From Pelagimonas varians (GTDB taxonomy: Bacteria > Pseudomonadota > Alphaproteobacteria > Rhodobacterales > Rhodobacteraceae), in the NCBI RefSeq assembly GCF_003208435.1, contig NZ_QKMF01000010.1, forward strand, positions 62,001-126,000: 64,000 nucleotides of DNA. The letters run 5' to 3'. The first letter of the stretch is position 1. Each line of letters begins with the position of its first letter. The notes beneath the pieces were generated by a model. That model worked only from the letters and a program-made list of their open reading frames with translations, made no database searches and was not told where the DNA came from. The translations under genes and the position numbers were made by a program. Shown here piece after piece: positions 1 through 8,837 of this stretch.

Positions 1-713
1 ATCGCGCCGTTTTCAAACCGGCACATCATTTGCGCATGGTCATCATTGGTCACATCCCCGCCCGGACGGGTGGAATGCACTGTTTCGATTTCAGCCATGA
101 CTTTTGCAACCGGACCCATCAAGGCAAGGGCCCCGTTGATCATATGTGGGGCCAAATCGCCCATAGTTCCATTGGCCACGCCGCTGGTGCGCCATGTCGC
201 TGGCGCTTGGGGGTCGGCCAGAAAATCTTCGGTATGTTCACCGCGAAACATGGTGATATCGCCAATTGCTCCGTCTGCAATCAGCTGGCGGGCAAACTGG
301 CTGGCGGGCGTACGGATATAGTTGAAACCAACCATGTTTACCGCTCCTGCGGCCTCGGCTGCGGCGGCCATTGCGGCACTGTCTTCGATCGACGCCCCCA
401 ACGGTTTTTCGCAAAACACGGGTTTTCCAAGCGCAAACGCCGCTTCGGCAATCGCACGGTGCGTCCCTTGAGGAGAGGCAATCACCAGTGCTTCGACCTT
501 TGGATCTTGAACCAGTTGCTGCCAATCATCGGTCGAACGGGCGAATCCATATGCGGCGCGATACCGCTCTGCGCTGGCTGAGGACGACGCACAGACCATT
601 TCCAGCCGCGGCCGCAGCTTTGTACTGAACACTGCACCAACGGCAGACATGGCAACGGCATGGGCCTTACCCATATATCCACCACCCAAGATTCCGATGC
701 CTATTTCTGTCAC
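1..713 (-). CDS. Gfo/Idh/MocA family oxidoreductase (3' end cut by window)
   Basis: This is the first 237 residues of an NAD(P)-dependent sugar or inositol dehydrogenase; the C-terminus lies left of the window. The N-terminus carries the Rossmann motif GILGGGYMGKAHA (about residues 7-19), and the family EKP motif follows in PVFCEKPLGAS. The start is a GTG at 713-711; I see no in-frame ATG nearby. It is transcribed away from the inositol operon and shares a 121-bp intergenic region and a LacI-type operator with it. By context it probably acts on inositol isomers or another polyol. It is distinct in sequence from the IolG-like gene at 5365. Exact substrate cannot be read from the sequence. Confidence 0.85.
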   Translation of the reverse strand, partial: MTEIGIGILGGGYMGKAHAVAMSAVGAVFSTKLRPRLEMVCASSSASAERYRAAYGFARSTDDWQQLVQDPKVEALVIASPQGTHRAIAEAAFALGKPVFCEKPLGASIEDSAAMAAAAEAAGAVNMVGFNYIRTPASQFARQLIADGAIGDITMFRGEHTEDFLADPQAPATWRTSGVANGTMGDLAPHMINGALALMGPVAKVMAEIETVHSTRPGGDVTNDDHAQMMCRFENGA

Positions 714-739
714 GTTTGGCGCTCCGTTTTGAATTACAA

Positions 740-757
740 TTTGCAACCGGTTGCAAA
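740..757. promoter_or_regulatory. LacI-family operator between divergent inositol genes
   Basis: Positions 740-757 read TTTGCAACCGGTTGCAAA, a perfect 18-bp palindrome with a central CG. The core AACCGGTT fits the AANCGNTT pattern of LacI/GalR operators. It lies in the 714-834 gap between the divergent oxidoreductase and iolD, so one repressor could control both. The regulator itself is not in the window. The palindrome also lies inside an upstream extension of the iolD reading frame, which argues against any iolD start before 758. Confidence 0.75.
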
Positions 758-834
758 ATGAGTATCGTGAGATTCTAAATCTCGCAAGCTGCATTCGGCA
801 TTGGTCCGAAAATTCCCAAAGGGTCCGCGCTGAC

Positions 835-2706
835 ATGACATTAAAATCTGACACCATCCGGCTTACCACAGCCCAAGCAATCATCCGCTGGCTTTCCAAC
901 CAGTTCATCGACGTAGACGGGCAAGAAATGCGCCTGTGCGGCGGTGGGTTTGGCATCTTCGGCCACGGCAACGTAACTTGCCTCGGAGAGGCGCTTTATA
1001 CCGCCCAAGACGCCCTGCCGTTGTATCGCGGCCAGAACGAACAAAGCATGGGATTCGCGGCTGCTGGCTATGCCAAACAATGGCTGCGCCAGCGGTTTAT
1101 GTTCTGTACGGCCAGCGCCGGACCGGGCACATCGAATCTGTTGACCAGCGCAGCCTTGGCGCACGCAAACCGCCTGCCGATGCTTCTGCTGTGCGGCGAC
1201 ACCTATGTCACCCGCTTGCCTGATCCGGTTTTGCAGCAAATGGAAAACTATGGCGATCCGACATTCGGGGTGAATGACGCCTTCAAGCCCGTTGTGCGCT
1301 ATTGGGACCGAATCACCCATCCGGCCCAAATCATCCAATCCTTGCCGAACGCTATCGCAACCATGCTTGACCCAGCAGATTGCGGACCGGCGTTTTTGGG
1401 GTTGCCGCAGGATGTCCAAGGGTGGACCTACGATTACCCCGCCGTGTTCTTCGAGAAAAAGACCCATCGCATTCGCCGTCAAACTCCGGATGCGGATGAA
1501 CTGGCGGATGCCGTTGCCTTGCTGAGTTCAGCCAAACGCCCCATGATCATCGCGGGCGGCGGCGTGCAATATTCCCGCGCCGTGCAAGAGCTGACCGATT
1601 TCGCCGAAGCTGCGCAAATTCCCGTGGTAGAAACCATCGCGGGCCGCGCAAACATGCGCAATGACCACGCCCTTTACATCGGGCCGGTTGGCGTCACCGG
1701 TTCCAATTCCGCAAATGCCATCGCAGAAAAAGCCGATGTGATTGTCGCGGTCGGCACCCGTCTGCAAGATTTCACCACAGGTTCCTGGACTGCCTTTGCC
1801 GGGGATGCGAAATTCGTCTCGATCAATGCGGCGCGCCATGATGCGGCGAAACACATGTCCCTGCCGGTTGTTGGCGACGCGAAATTGTCACTTAGCGCCT
1901 TGGCAGCGGCCATCGGGGAATACAAAGCCCCCGACGACTGGACAGGGCTTGCACAAGAAGAACGCCGCAAATGGGATGCCTATGTGGCGGAAAACGTCAC
2001 CCCCGGAAATCGCCCCAATTCCTACGCCCAAGCCATCGGCACAGTGAATGAACTATGCGATACCCGTGACCGTGTTGTCGCTGCGGCTGGCGGCCTGCCC
2101 GCCGAAGTCACTGCCAACTGGCGCACGCTGGATATCGGCACCGTCGACGTCGAATTCGGCTTTAGCTGCATGGGATATGAAATCGCTGGCGCTTGGGGTG
2201 CGCGGATTGCACAGGCCGAACAAGAGCCAGACCGCGACACCATCACGTTTTGTGGTGATGGATCCTATATGATGTTGAATTCAGACATCTATTCATCGGT
2301 CCTGAGCCAGAAAAAGCTGATCGTTATGTTGCTGGATAACGGCGGTTTTGCCGTGATCAACAAGCTACAAAACAATTCCGGCAACGAAAGCTTTAACAAC
2401 CTGCTCAGCGATTGCCCGACGATCCCCACCGCCTTTGGGGTAGATTTTGTCGCCCATGCCGCATCGATGGGGGCCAACGCCGAAAAGGTCGCCAACCCTG
2501 CCGAATTGGCCGAAGCCTTCAAACGCGCCAAAGCCAGCGACAAGACCTATGTCATCGTCATGGATGTCGACCCCTATGAAGGCTGGACCACCGAAGGCCA
2601 TACATGGTGGGAATGCGGCACCCCCCACATCAGCACCAGCGACCGCGTCACAGCAGCCCATGACGATTGGGAACAGGGCCGTGCAAACCAGCGAAAGGGC
2701 GTGTGA
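835..2706 (+). CDS. iolD: 3D-(3,5/4)-trihydroxycyclohexane-1,2-dione hydrolase
   Basis: IolD is a thiamine-diphosphate enzyme that opens the ring of the diketo intermediate of myo-inositol breakdown to give 5-deoxy-glucuronate. The 623-residue length fits the family. An N-terminal ThDP domain has the likely catalytic Glu69 in GQNEQSMGF, and the cofactor-binding GDG is at about 474-476 in FCGDGSYMMLNSD. The frame is open upstream to 751, but that stretch overlaps the operator, so ATG 835 is chosen, with AAAGGG about 11 nt before it. Its stop overlaps the iolC start (TGATG at 2704-2708). First gene of the iolD-C-B-J-G operon. Confidence 0.95.
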   Translation: MTLKSDTIRLTTAQAIIRWLSNQFIDVDGQEMRLCGGGFGIFGHGNVTCLGEALYTAQDALPLYRGQNEQSMGFAAAGYAKQWLRQRFMFCTASAGPGTSNLLTSAALAHANRLPMLLLCGDTYVTRLPDPVLQQMENYGDPTFGVNDAFKPVVRYWDRITHPAQIIQSLPNAIATMLDPADCGPAFLGLPQDVQGWTYDYPAVFFEKKTHRIRRQTPDADELADAVALLSSAKRPMIIAGGGVQYSRAVQELTDFAEAAQIPVVETIAGRANMRNDHALYIGPVGVTGSNSANAIAEKADVIVAVGTRLQDFTTGSWTAFAGDAKFVSINAARHDAAKHMSLPVVGDAKLSLSALAAAIGEYKAPDDWTGLAQEERRKWDAYVAENVTPGNRPNSYAQAIGTVNELCDTRDRVVAAAGGLPAEVTANWRTLDIGTVDVEFGFSCMGYEIAGAWGARIAQAEQEPDRDTITFCGDGSYMMLNSDIYSSVLSQKKLIVMLLDNGGFAVINKLQNNSGNESFNNLLSDCPTIPTAFGVDFVAHAASMGANAEKVANPAELAEAFKRAKASDKTYVIVMDVDPYEGWTTEGHTWWECGTPHISTSDRVTAAHDDWEQGRANQRKGV

Positions 2707-3683
2707 TGAACCTGATGGATGGCATTGCCAAAAACAACTTTGTGGTCTTTGGACGGGCGGGAATGGACATGTACGCCGATCCCCCCGGCACCAAAGCCGA
2801 AGACGCGACCAGCTTTAAATCCGACCTTGGTGGGTCTTCGGCGAACATCTGCGCCGGTCTGTGCAAGCTGGGATCGCAGTCTGCGTTGGTCACGTCAATT
2901 TCCGATGATGCGGTTGGCCGGTTTTGCACCAACAAACTGCAGCACTACGGCGTCGACACCCAATATCTGCGCAAACTGGGCGGCGAGTATCGCGTTTCGC
3001 TGGCAGTCTACGAAAGCTGCATCGAGGATTTCCAACTGGTGATCTATCGCAACGGTGCCGTTGATTTCCAAGTCACCGACGCAGATGTGGACCGTGTCGA
3101 TTACAGCGCCTACGGCGCCTTGATCACCGCGGGCACGGTGTTTGCCGCAGAACCGTCGCGCGGATCGACCTTTCGCGCCTTTGAAAACGCACGGGCGGCT
3201 GGTATTCCGGTGATCTTTGACGTCGACTATCGCCCCTACAGCTGGCCCTCACCCGAAGTTGCGGCAGAAGTCTTGTCGCGCGCCGGTGACGAAAGCGATC
3301 TCATCGTCGGAAATGACGAAGAGTTCGGCTTTATGGCGGGCGGCATCGACAAAGGCATGGACAAAGCCCGCGAACTGGCCGCCAGCGGCAAAATGGTCAT
3401 CTACAAGATGGGCCACGAAGGGGCCGTGACCTTTTTCAACGGCGAAGAAATCCGAACCGGCATTTACCCCGTCACCGCCGTAAAACCCAATGGGGCCGGA
3501 GACAGCTTTATGGCGGGTCTTCTGGCCGGAATCGCCGAAGGCCGCAGCCTGCGCGAGGCCGTTTTGCGCGGCTCTGCCTGTGCCTCAATCGTCGTCAGCC
3601 AACCCGGCTGCGCCCCCTCTATGCCAACAACAGCCGAGCTTGATGCCTTCCTAAACACGCATCCCGGCGCAACAGATCATTAA
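2706..3683 (+). CDS. iolC: 5-dehydro-2-deoxygluconokinase
   Basis: PfkB/ribokinase-family kinase of 325 residues that phosphorylates 5-dehydro-2-deoxy-D-gluconate in inositol catabolism. GGSSANICAGLCKLG near residues 40-55 is the substrate-side glycine motif, and NGAGDSFMAGLLAG holds the catalytic base Asp266. The ATG at 2706 shares its A with the iolD stop and has AAAGGG upstream; the frame extends back to 2667 without a better start. The overlap suggests translational coupling with iolD. Family membership is certain; the precise substrate is inferred from the surrounding iol genes. Confidence 0.93.
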   Translation: MNLMDGIAKNNFVVFGRAGMDMYADPPGTKAEDATSFKSDLGGSSANICAGLCKLGSQSALVTSISDDAVGRFCTNKLQHYGVDTQYLRKLGGEYRVSLAVYESCIEDFQLVIYRNGAVDFQVTDADVDRVDYSAYGALITAGTVFAAEPSRGSTFRAFENARAAGIPVIFDVDYRPYSWPSPEVAAEVLSRAGDESDLIVGNDEEFGFMAGGIDKGMDKARELAASGKMVIYKMGHEGAVTFFNGEEIRTGIYPVTAVKPNGAGDSFMAGLLAGIAEGRSLREAVLRGSACASIVVSQPGCAPSMPTTAELDAFLNTHPGATDH

Positions 3684-3693
3684 AGGAAACCCT

Positions 3694-4536
3694 ATGCATA
3701 TCGCACCTCATGACAATCACAACAAACCCATTGTCGATGTCGATCACGACTTGGTTCCTCTTAACTATTTCAACATCGTCAAACTGAAAAAAGGCGAGGT
3801 GTTTGAATACGCCGTTCCCGGCTATGAAACCTGCATTGTGCCCGCAACGGGCACTGTGGATGTTGATGTCGATGGCGCAAAATTCGAACGTTTGGGCACA
3901 CGGACCGTTGACGTTTGGGACGGAGAGCCAGAAGGCGTTTATGTGCCCGTTGGCGCGCATGTGCGCATCACCTGTCTGACCGATGACACCGAAACTTTTA
4001 TCGCCGGAGCCAAATACGACAAGGTTCTTGAACCCTTTGATGTGCGCGAAGCCGAGCTGGACAAGGTCCAATACGGGTCGGATGACACAAAAACCCACCG
4101 CAAAATCAAGCACATCCTTGGCACCAAATATCACGATAAGGTTGGCCGCCTACTGGTCAGCGAATTGTTTACTGTTGGCGAAGGCGGCTGGTCCGGTTTC
4201 CCAAGTCACAAGCATGACACCGACCGCATGCCTGCCGAAACCCGCCACGATGAAACCTATAACTTCCGGTTCAAACCGAACTACGGCTCTGGCGTGCAGA
4301 TGCTTCAGCGTGAAGACAATGAACCCGGTGATGCCTATCACATTATGGATGGGTCAACGGTCATGATCGACAAGGGCTACCACCCCTGCGCTGTGCTGCC
4401 CGGTTATCAGATGTACTACTTCACCATTCTGGGAGGTCTCAGCCAGCGCTCGCTGACCCAGTATTTCCAACCAACCCACGAAGCACAGCTGCAAACGATC
4501 CCCGGAATCCTCGATATGGTGGCTAAATTTAAATGA
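3694..4536 (+). CDS. iolB: 5-deoxy-glucuronate isomerase
   Basis: IolB converts 5-deoxy-D-glucuronate to 5-dehydro-2-deoxy-D-gluconate, the substrate of IolC. The 280-residue length matches this KduI-type cupin family. A metal-site-like run SHKHDTDRMPAETRHDETYN in the C-terminal half has the clustered His/Glu expected of cupins. AAAGGAAAC lies just upstream of ATG 3694, and only 10 bp separate it from iolC. The stop overlaps the next gene by four bases (ATGA). Confidence 0.94.
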   Translation: MHIAPHDNHNKPIVDVDHDLVPLNYFNIVKLKKGEVFEYAVPGYETCIVPATGTVDVDVDGAKFERLGTRTVDVWDGEPEGVYVPVGAHVRITCLTDDTETFIAGAKYDKVLEPFDVREAELDKVQYGSDDTKTHRKIKHILGTKYHDKVGRLLVSELFTVGEGGWSGFPSHKHDTDRMPAETRHDETYNFRFKPNYGSGVQMLQREDNEPGDAYHIMDGSTVMIDKGYHPCAVLPGYQMYYFTILGGLSQRSLTQYFQPTHEAQLQTIPGILDMVAKFK

Positions 4537-5363
4537 GCTTGGCCACACTAAACGACGTCCTGCAACCGGCCTTGAAAAACGGTCATGCTGTGGCCGGATT
4601 GGTCACCTTGGGATGGGAAGACATGCGGGCTTTTGTTGCCGCAGCCGAGGCTGAAAACTGTCCGGTGATTTTGCAAGCGGGGCCCAGTTGCCGCGCGCAT
4701 ACGCCCCTGCCTGTCTTGGGCAAGATGTTTCGCCATCTGGCCGAAGACGCAAGCATTCCTGTCGTGGCACATCTGGACCACGGCTATACTGCGGATGAAT
4801 GCCGCGCAGCGATTGACAGCGGATTTACCTCTGTCATGTTTGACGGCTCGCGCCTTGCGCTGGCCGACAACATCGCCCAAACCCGCGCGATTGTTGACAT
4901 GGCCCATGCCGCAGGCGTGTCTTGCGAAGGCGAAATCGGTTTTGTCGGCTATTCCGGCGGCGAAAATTCGGCCGGTACAGACCCAGCAGAGGCGGCCCAA
5001 TTCGCCGCCGAAACCGGCGTTGACGGCATGGCGATTTCCGTTGGCAACGTCCATTTGCAACAAGACAAGCAAGGCGGTCTGGACGAACCCCGCATCAGGG
5101 CGATCGAGGCTGTCACCGGCGTGCCTTTGGTGATCCATGGCGGATCGGGTGTGCCTTTGGCGCAGCGCACCGCCCTCGCTCGCGGATCAAATGTGTGCAA
5201 ATTCAACATTGGCACCGAATTACGCATGGCCTTTGGCGATGCATTGCGGGCGGCGATCAACAGTGATCCCGACCGGTTTGATCGCGTACAGATCTTGCGC
5301 GACACCCATGATCCGGTGATGGCGGCAGCCCGCCGGGTTCTGGCTGGATTTAAAGGGGCGTAA
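4533..5363 (+). CDS. iolJ: Class II aldolase, likely 6-phospho-5-dehydro-2-deoxygluconate aldolase
   Basis: Zinc-dependent class II fructose-bisphosphate aldolase family, 276 residues. AHLDHGYTADEC carries likely catalytic or metal residues His80, Asp82 and His83, and VIHGGSGVP supplies a later metal His and the phosphate-binding glycines. By family and operon position it should cleave 6-phospho-5-dehydro-2-deoxy-D-gluconate, the IolC product, to DHAP and malonate semialdehyde. ATG 4533 overlaps the iolB stop. An FBA, GatY or KbaY role cannot be excluded from sequence alone, but the context makes IolJ by far the best call. Confidence 0.85.
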   Translation: MSLATLNDVLQPALKNGHAVAGLVTLGWEDMRAFVAAAEAENCPVILQAGPSCRAHTPLPVLGKMFRHLAEDASIPVVAHLDHGYTADECRAAIDSGFTSVMFDGSRLALADNIAQTRAIVDMAHAAGVSCEGEIGFVGYSGGENSAGTDPAEAAQFAAETGVDGMAISVGNVHLQQDKQGGLDEPRIRAIEAVTGVPLVIHGGSGVPLAQRTALARGSNVCKFNIGTELRMAFGDALRAAINSDPDRFDRVQILRDTHDPVMAAARRVLAGFKGA

Positions 5364-5364
5364 T

Positions 5365-6351
5365 ATGCTGAAACTCGGAATTTTGGGCTGTGGCCGGATT
5401 GGTCAGGTCCATGCTCTGGCCATACGCGGAATGGACACTGCCAAAGTCACGGCAGTTGCTGATGCCTTTGAGGCCCCTGCCCGCGCCCTTGCCGAAAAAA
5501 CCGGCGCGGCGCAAATGACGGCAGATGCGTTGATCCAAAGCGATGATGTCGATGCAGTCATCATTTGCACCCCGACGGACACGCATTTTGACCTGATCCA
5601 TATGGCAGCACAGGCGGGCAAAGCCATCTTTTGCGAAAAGCCGGTGGATATGTCTGCCGACCGCATCCGCGAGTGTATCAAAGTGGTCGAAGACGCAGGC
5701 GTGCCATTCCTGACTGCATTCAACCGGCGCTTTGACCCCAACTTTGCCAACCTGCAAAGCCGCATACAGGCCGGAGCCATCGGTCCTGTCGAGATCGTCA
5801 CGATCTTGTCGCGCGATCCCTCTCCGCCCCCGATCAGCTATATCAAGACTTCGGGTGGGTTGTTTCGCGATATGATGATCCACGACCTCGACATGGCGCG
5901 GTTTTTGCTGGGCGAAGAGCCGGTCAGCGTCTATGCCGTTGGATCTGCTTTGGTCGATCCCGCCATTGGCGAAGCGGGCGATGTGGACACAGCCGCCGTC
6001 ACTTTGACCACCGCATCGGGTAAGATTTGCCAGATCTCCAATTCGCGCCGCGCCACCTATGGCTACGATCAGCGGGTCGAAGTGCACGGCGCGGGTGGGC
6101 TTTTGCGTGCGGCCAACATGCTGGAGAACACCGTTGAACTGGCCAGCGCCACCGGGTTTAGCACAGCCCCCGCGCAGCCGTTCTTTCTGGAACGGTATGC
6201 GGCGGCCTATTCGGCCGAGATGGCGCATTTTGTGGAGGCCGTCACCACCGGCACACCCATTTCGCCAACAATCCATGATGGGTTGCGCGCGCAAATTCTG
6301 GCGGATGCAGCGGCAACCTCCCTGAGCACAGGCGCACCCGTCGCTGTTTAA
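5365..6351 (+). CDS. iolG: Inositol 2-dehydrogenase (Gfo/Idh/MocA family)
   Basis: A 328-residue NAD-dependent dehydrogenase that should oxidise myo-inositol to 2-keto-inositol, the entry step of the pathway. ILGCGRIGQVHA (about 5-16) is the Rossmann motif, EKP is at 91-93, and MIHDLDMARF carries the conserved His173-Asp174 region of inositol dehydrogenases. It starts one base after the aldolase stop, with AAAGGGGCG as ribosome site, and ends the operon just before a strong terminator. A second family member lies at the window's left edge, so this organism has at least two. Confidence 0.9.
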   Translation: MLKLGILGCGRIGQVHALAIRGMDTAKVTAVADAFEAPARALAEKTGAAQMTADALIQSDDVDAVIICTPTDTHFDLIHMAAQAGKAIFCEKPVDMSADRIRECIKVVEDAGVPFLTAFNRRFDPNFANLQSRIQAGAIGPVEIVTILSRDPSPPPISYIKTSGGLFRDMMIHDLDMARFLLGEEPVSVYAVGSALVDPAIGEAGDVDTAAVTLTTASGKICQISNSRRATYGYDQRVEVHGAGGLLRAANMLENTVELASATGFSTAPAQPFFLERYAAAYSAEMAHFVEAVTTGTPISPTIHDGLRAQILADAAATSLSTGAPVAV

Positions 6352-6372
6352 ATCAGGGATAGGAACAAAACC

Positions 6373-6402
6373 AAAGGGGGGGCATTTTTGCCCCCCTTTT
6401 TT
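6373..6402 (+). terminator. Rho-independent terminator of the iol operon
   Basis: An AAAGGGGGGGC stem (from 6373) pairs with GCCCCCCTTT (to 6400) around an ATTTTT loop and runs into T residues. It sits 21 bp after the iolG stop, so the five-gene operon ends here. Confidence 0.9.
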
Positions 6403-6533
6403 ATGGCTGCGCAAAATCGCCGCGATGCATAGGCAATGGACATCCCCCAAAGGTTTCGCATAGATTTAACAACCCTGTGGCGCATTCCTTTGCCGCTGGC
6501 CCTTTCAACTGGTTGTCCTAATTGGAGCTACCC

Positions 6534-8825
6534 ATGAAGTTTCGCTTTCCCATTGTCATAATCGACGAAGATTTCCGGTCAGAAAACACGTCCGGTTTGG
6601 GAATTCGCGCTTTGGCGCAGGCTGTAGAAGCCGAAGGTTTTGAAGTGCTTGGCGTGACCGGCTATGGAGATTTGTCGCAATTTGCCCAGCAACAATCGCG
6701 GGCCAGCGCCTTTTTACTGTCGATCGATGACGAAGAATTCACCCCCGGCCCCGACCTTGATCCGGCAGTCTTGAACCTGCGCCATTTCATTCAAGAAGTG
6801 CGTCGAAAAAACGCCGATGTGCCGATCTACATTTATGGAGAAACCAAAACCAGCCGCCACCTGCCCAATGACATTTTGCGAGAGCTGCACGGCTTTATCC
6901 ATATGTTCGAGGACACGCCGGAATTTGTCGCCCGCCACATCATCCGCGAGGCGAAATATTACCTCGAAGGCATTCAACCGCCGTTTTTCAAAGCGCTGCT
7001 GGACTACGCCGAAGACGGGTCCTATTCATGGCATTGCCCCGGCCATTCCGGCGGCGTCGCTTTTCTCAAAAGTCCCATTGGCCAGATGTACCACCAGTTC
7101 TACGGTGAAAACATGCTGCGCGCTGATGTCTGTAATTCCGTCGAAGAATTGGGCCAGCTGCTGGACCATAACGGCGCAATTGGGGCCTCCGAACGCAATG
7201 CGGCGCGGATTTTCAATGCAGATCATTGTTTCTTTGTGACCAATGGCACGTCTACTGCGAACAAGATGGTCTGGCACCATACCGTCGCCCCTGGCGATGT
7301 GGTTGTGGTGGACCGCAATTGCCACAAGTCGATTTTGCACAGCATCATCATGACCGGTGCTGTTCCGGTGTTTTTGCGCCCGACCCGCAACCACTTTGGC
7401 ATCATCGGCCCCATTCCAAAGGCCGAATTCACCCCTGCGTCGATCAAGGAAAAGATCGCCGCCAACCCGCTGTTGCAAGGCGTTGATCCTGAAACCGTCA
7501 AACCTCGCGTTATGACAGTCACCCAATCGACATATGACGGGGTGCTGTATAACACCGAAACCATCAAAGACAGCCTTGATGGTTACGTCGAGAACCTGCA
7601 CTTTGACGAAGCCTGGTTGCCGCACGCTGCCTTTCACCCCTTCTACGGCCGCTACCACGCCATGAGCAAAAGCCGCCCGCGACCGAAGCATTCGGTCACC
7701 TATGCCACGCAATCCATTCACAAATTACTGGCCGGTATCAGCCAAGCCAGCCATGTTCTCGTGCAAGACAGCCAAGACACCAAATTGGACCGGCATCTGT
7801 TTAACGAAGCTTTTTTGATGCACACCTCGACCAGCCCGCAATATAGCATCATCGCAAGCTGCGATGTCGCGGCCGCAATGATGGAACTGCCCGGCGGGCG
7901 GGCGCTGGTCGAAGAAAGCATCCTAGAAGCGCTCGATTTCCGCCGCGCCATGCGCAAAGTCGATGAGGAATTTGGCGCGGATGATTGGTGGTTCCAAGTT
8001 TGGGGGCCCGAGGAGCTGGAGGAAGAAGGCATCGGAAGCTCCTCCGATTGGATTTTGGGAAAAACCGACGCAGACGGCGCGCTTGTGTCGGACGGTGAAG
8101 AATCGTGGCACAGCTTTGGCGACATGGCCCCCGGTTTCAACATGCTGGACCCGATCAAGGCCACGCTGATCACCCCCGGTTTGAACATCGACGGACGCTT
8201 TGACGAAACCGGCATTCCGGCCTCGATCGTGACGAAATACCTTGCCGAACACGGGATCGTAGTGGAGAAAACCGGGCAATACAGTTTCTTCATTATGTTC
8301 ACCATCGGCATCACCAAAGGCCGTTGGAACACCCTGCTGTCCGCTTTGCAGCAGTTCAAAGATGATCATGCAAAAAACCAACCGGTCTGGCGCACCATGC
8401 CGGATTTTTGCGCCAAACATCCGCGCTATGAACGCATGGGCCTGCGCGATTTATGCCAACATGTGCATGCGCTCTATGCCAAATATGACGTGGCCATATT
8501 GTCGACAGACATCTACCTGAGCGATCACACGCCGGCGATGAAACCCAGCGACGCCTTTGCGCATATTGCCCATCGGACAACCCAGCGCGTACCGATTGAC
8601 GATCTTGAGGGGCGGATCACCACCAGCCTGATCACGCCGTATCCGCCCGGCATTCCCTTGTTGGTTCCCGGCGAAGTGTTCAATAAAAAGATTGTTGAAT
8701 ATCTGAAGTTCAGCCGCGAATTTTCGCGCAAGTGTCCGGGTTTTGAAACCGACATCCACGGGCTGGTCCTAGAAACATCTGAAGATGGCACCGTCAGCTA
8801 CTTCGCCGATTGCGTGGCCGAATAA
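6534..8825 (+). CDS. Orn/Lys/Arg decarboxylase, AdiA-like
   Basis: Large fold-type I PLP decarboxylase of 763 residues, the size of the inducible AdiA/LdcC/SpeC-type enzymes with an N-terminal response-regulator-like wing domain (about 1-130). The PLP lysine is Lys397 in SIHKLLAGISQASH. DVVVVDRNCHKS and the HFGIIGPI region are closest, by eye, to biodegradative arginine decarboxylase. It decarboxylates a basic amino acid to a polyamine precursor or for acid resistance. ATG 6534 has GGAG upstream. No antiporter or other polyamine gene is adjacent, so the substrate remains uncertain among arginine, lysine and ornithine. Confidence 0.9.
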   Translation: MKFRFPIVIIDEDFRSENTSGLGIRALAQAVEAEGFEVLGVTGYGDLSQFAQQQSRASAFLLSIDDEEFTPGPDLDPAVLNLRHFIQEVRRKNADVPIYIYGETKTSRHLPNDILRELHGFIHMFEDTPEFVARHIIREAKYYLEGIQPPFFKALLDYAEDGSYSWHCPGHSGGVAFLKSPIGQMYHQFYGENMLRADVCNSVEELGQLLDHNGAIGASERNAARIFNADHCFFVTNGTSTANKMVWHHTVAPGDVVVVDRNCHKSILHSIIMTGAVPVFLRPTRNHFGIIGPIPKAEFTPASIKEKIAANPLLQGVDPETVKPRVMTVTQSTYDGVLYNTETIKDSLDGYVENLHFDEAWLPHAAFHPFYGRYHAMSKSRPRPKHSVTYATQSIHKLLAGISQASHVLVQDSQDTKLDRHLFNEAFLMHTSTSPQYSIIASCDVAAAMMELPGGRALVEESILEALDFRRAMRKVDEEFGADDWWFQVWGPEELEEEGIGSSSDWILGKTDADGALVSDGEESWHSFGDMAPGFNMLDPIKATLITPGLNIDGRFDETGIPASIVTKYLAEHGIVVEKTGQYSFFIMFTIGITKGRWNTLLSALQQFKDDHAKNQPVWRTMPDFCAKHPRYERMGLRDLCQHVHALYAKYDVAILSTDIYLSDHTPAMKPSDAFAHIAHRTTQRVPIDDLEGRITTSLITPYPPGIPLLVPGEVFNKKIVEYLKFSREFSRKCPGFETDIHGLVLETSEDGTVSYFADCVAE

Positions 8826-8837
8826 CTGCTTGAACTG

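Noticed and set aside
751-834. A 28-codon upstream extension of iolD
   Set aside because: It begins with TTG inside the operator palindrome and has no ribosome site or homology; the ATG at 835 starts the conserved region.
5350-6450. A 366-codon open frame on the minus strand across iolG
   Set aside because: It is antisense to a well-supported iolG with Rossmann and EKP motifs, has no recognisable domain and is rich in Arg, Gly and Cys as expected from an antisense frame of GC-rich coding DNA.
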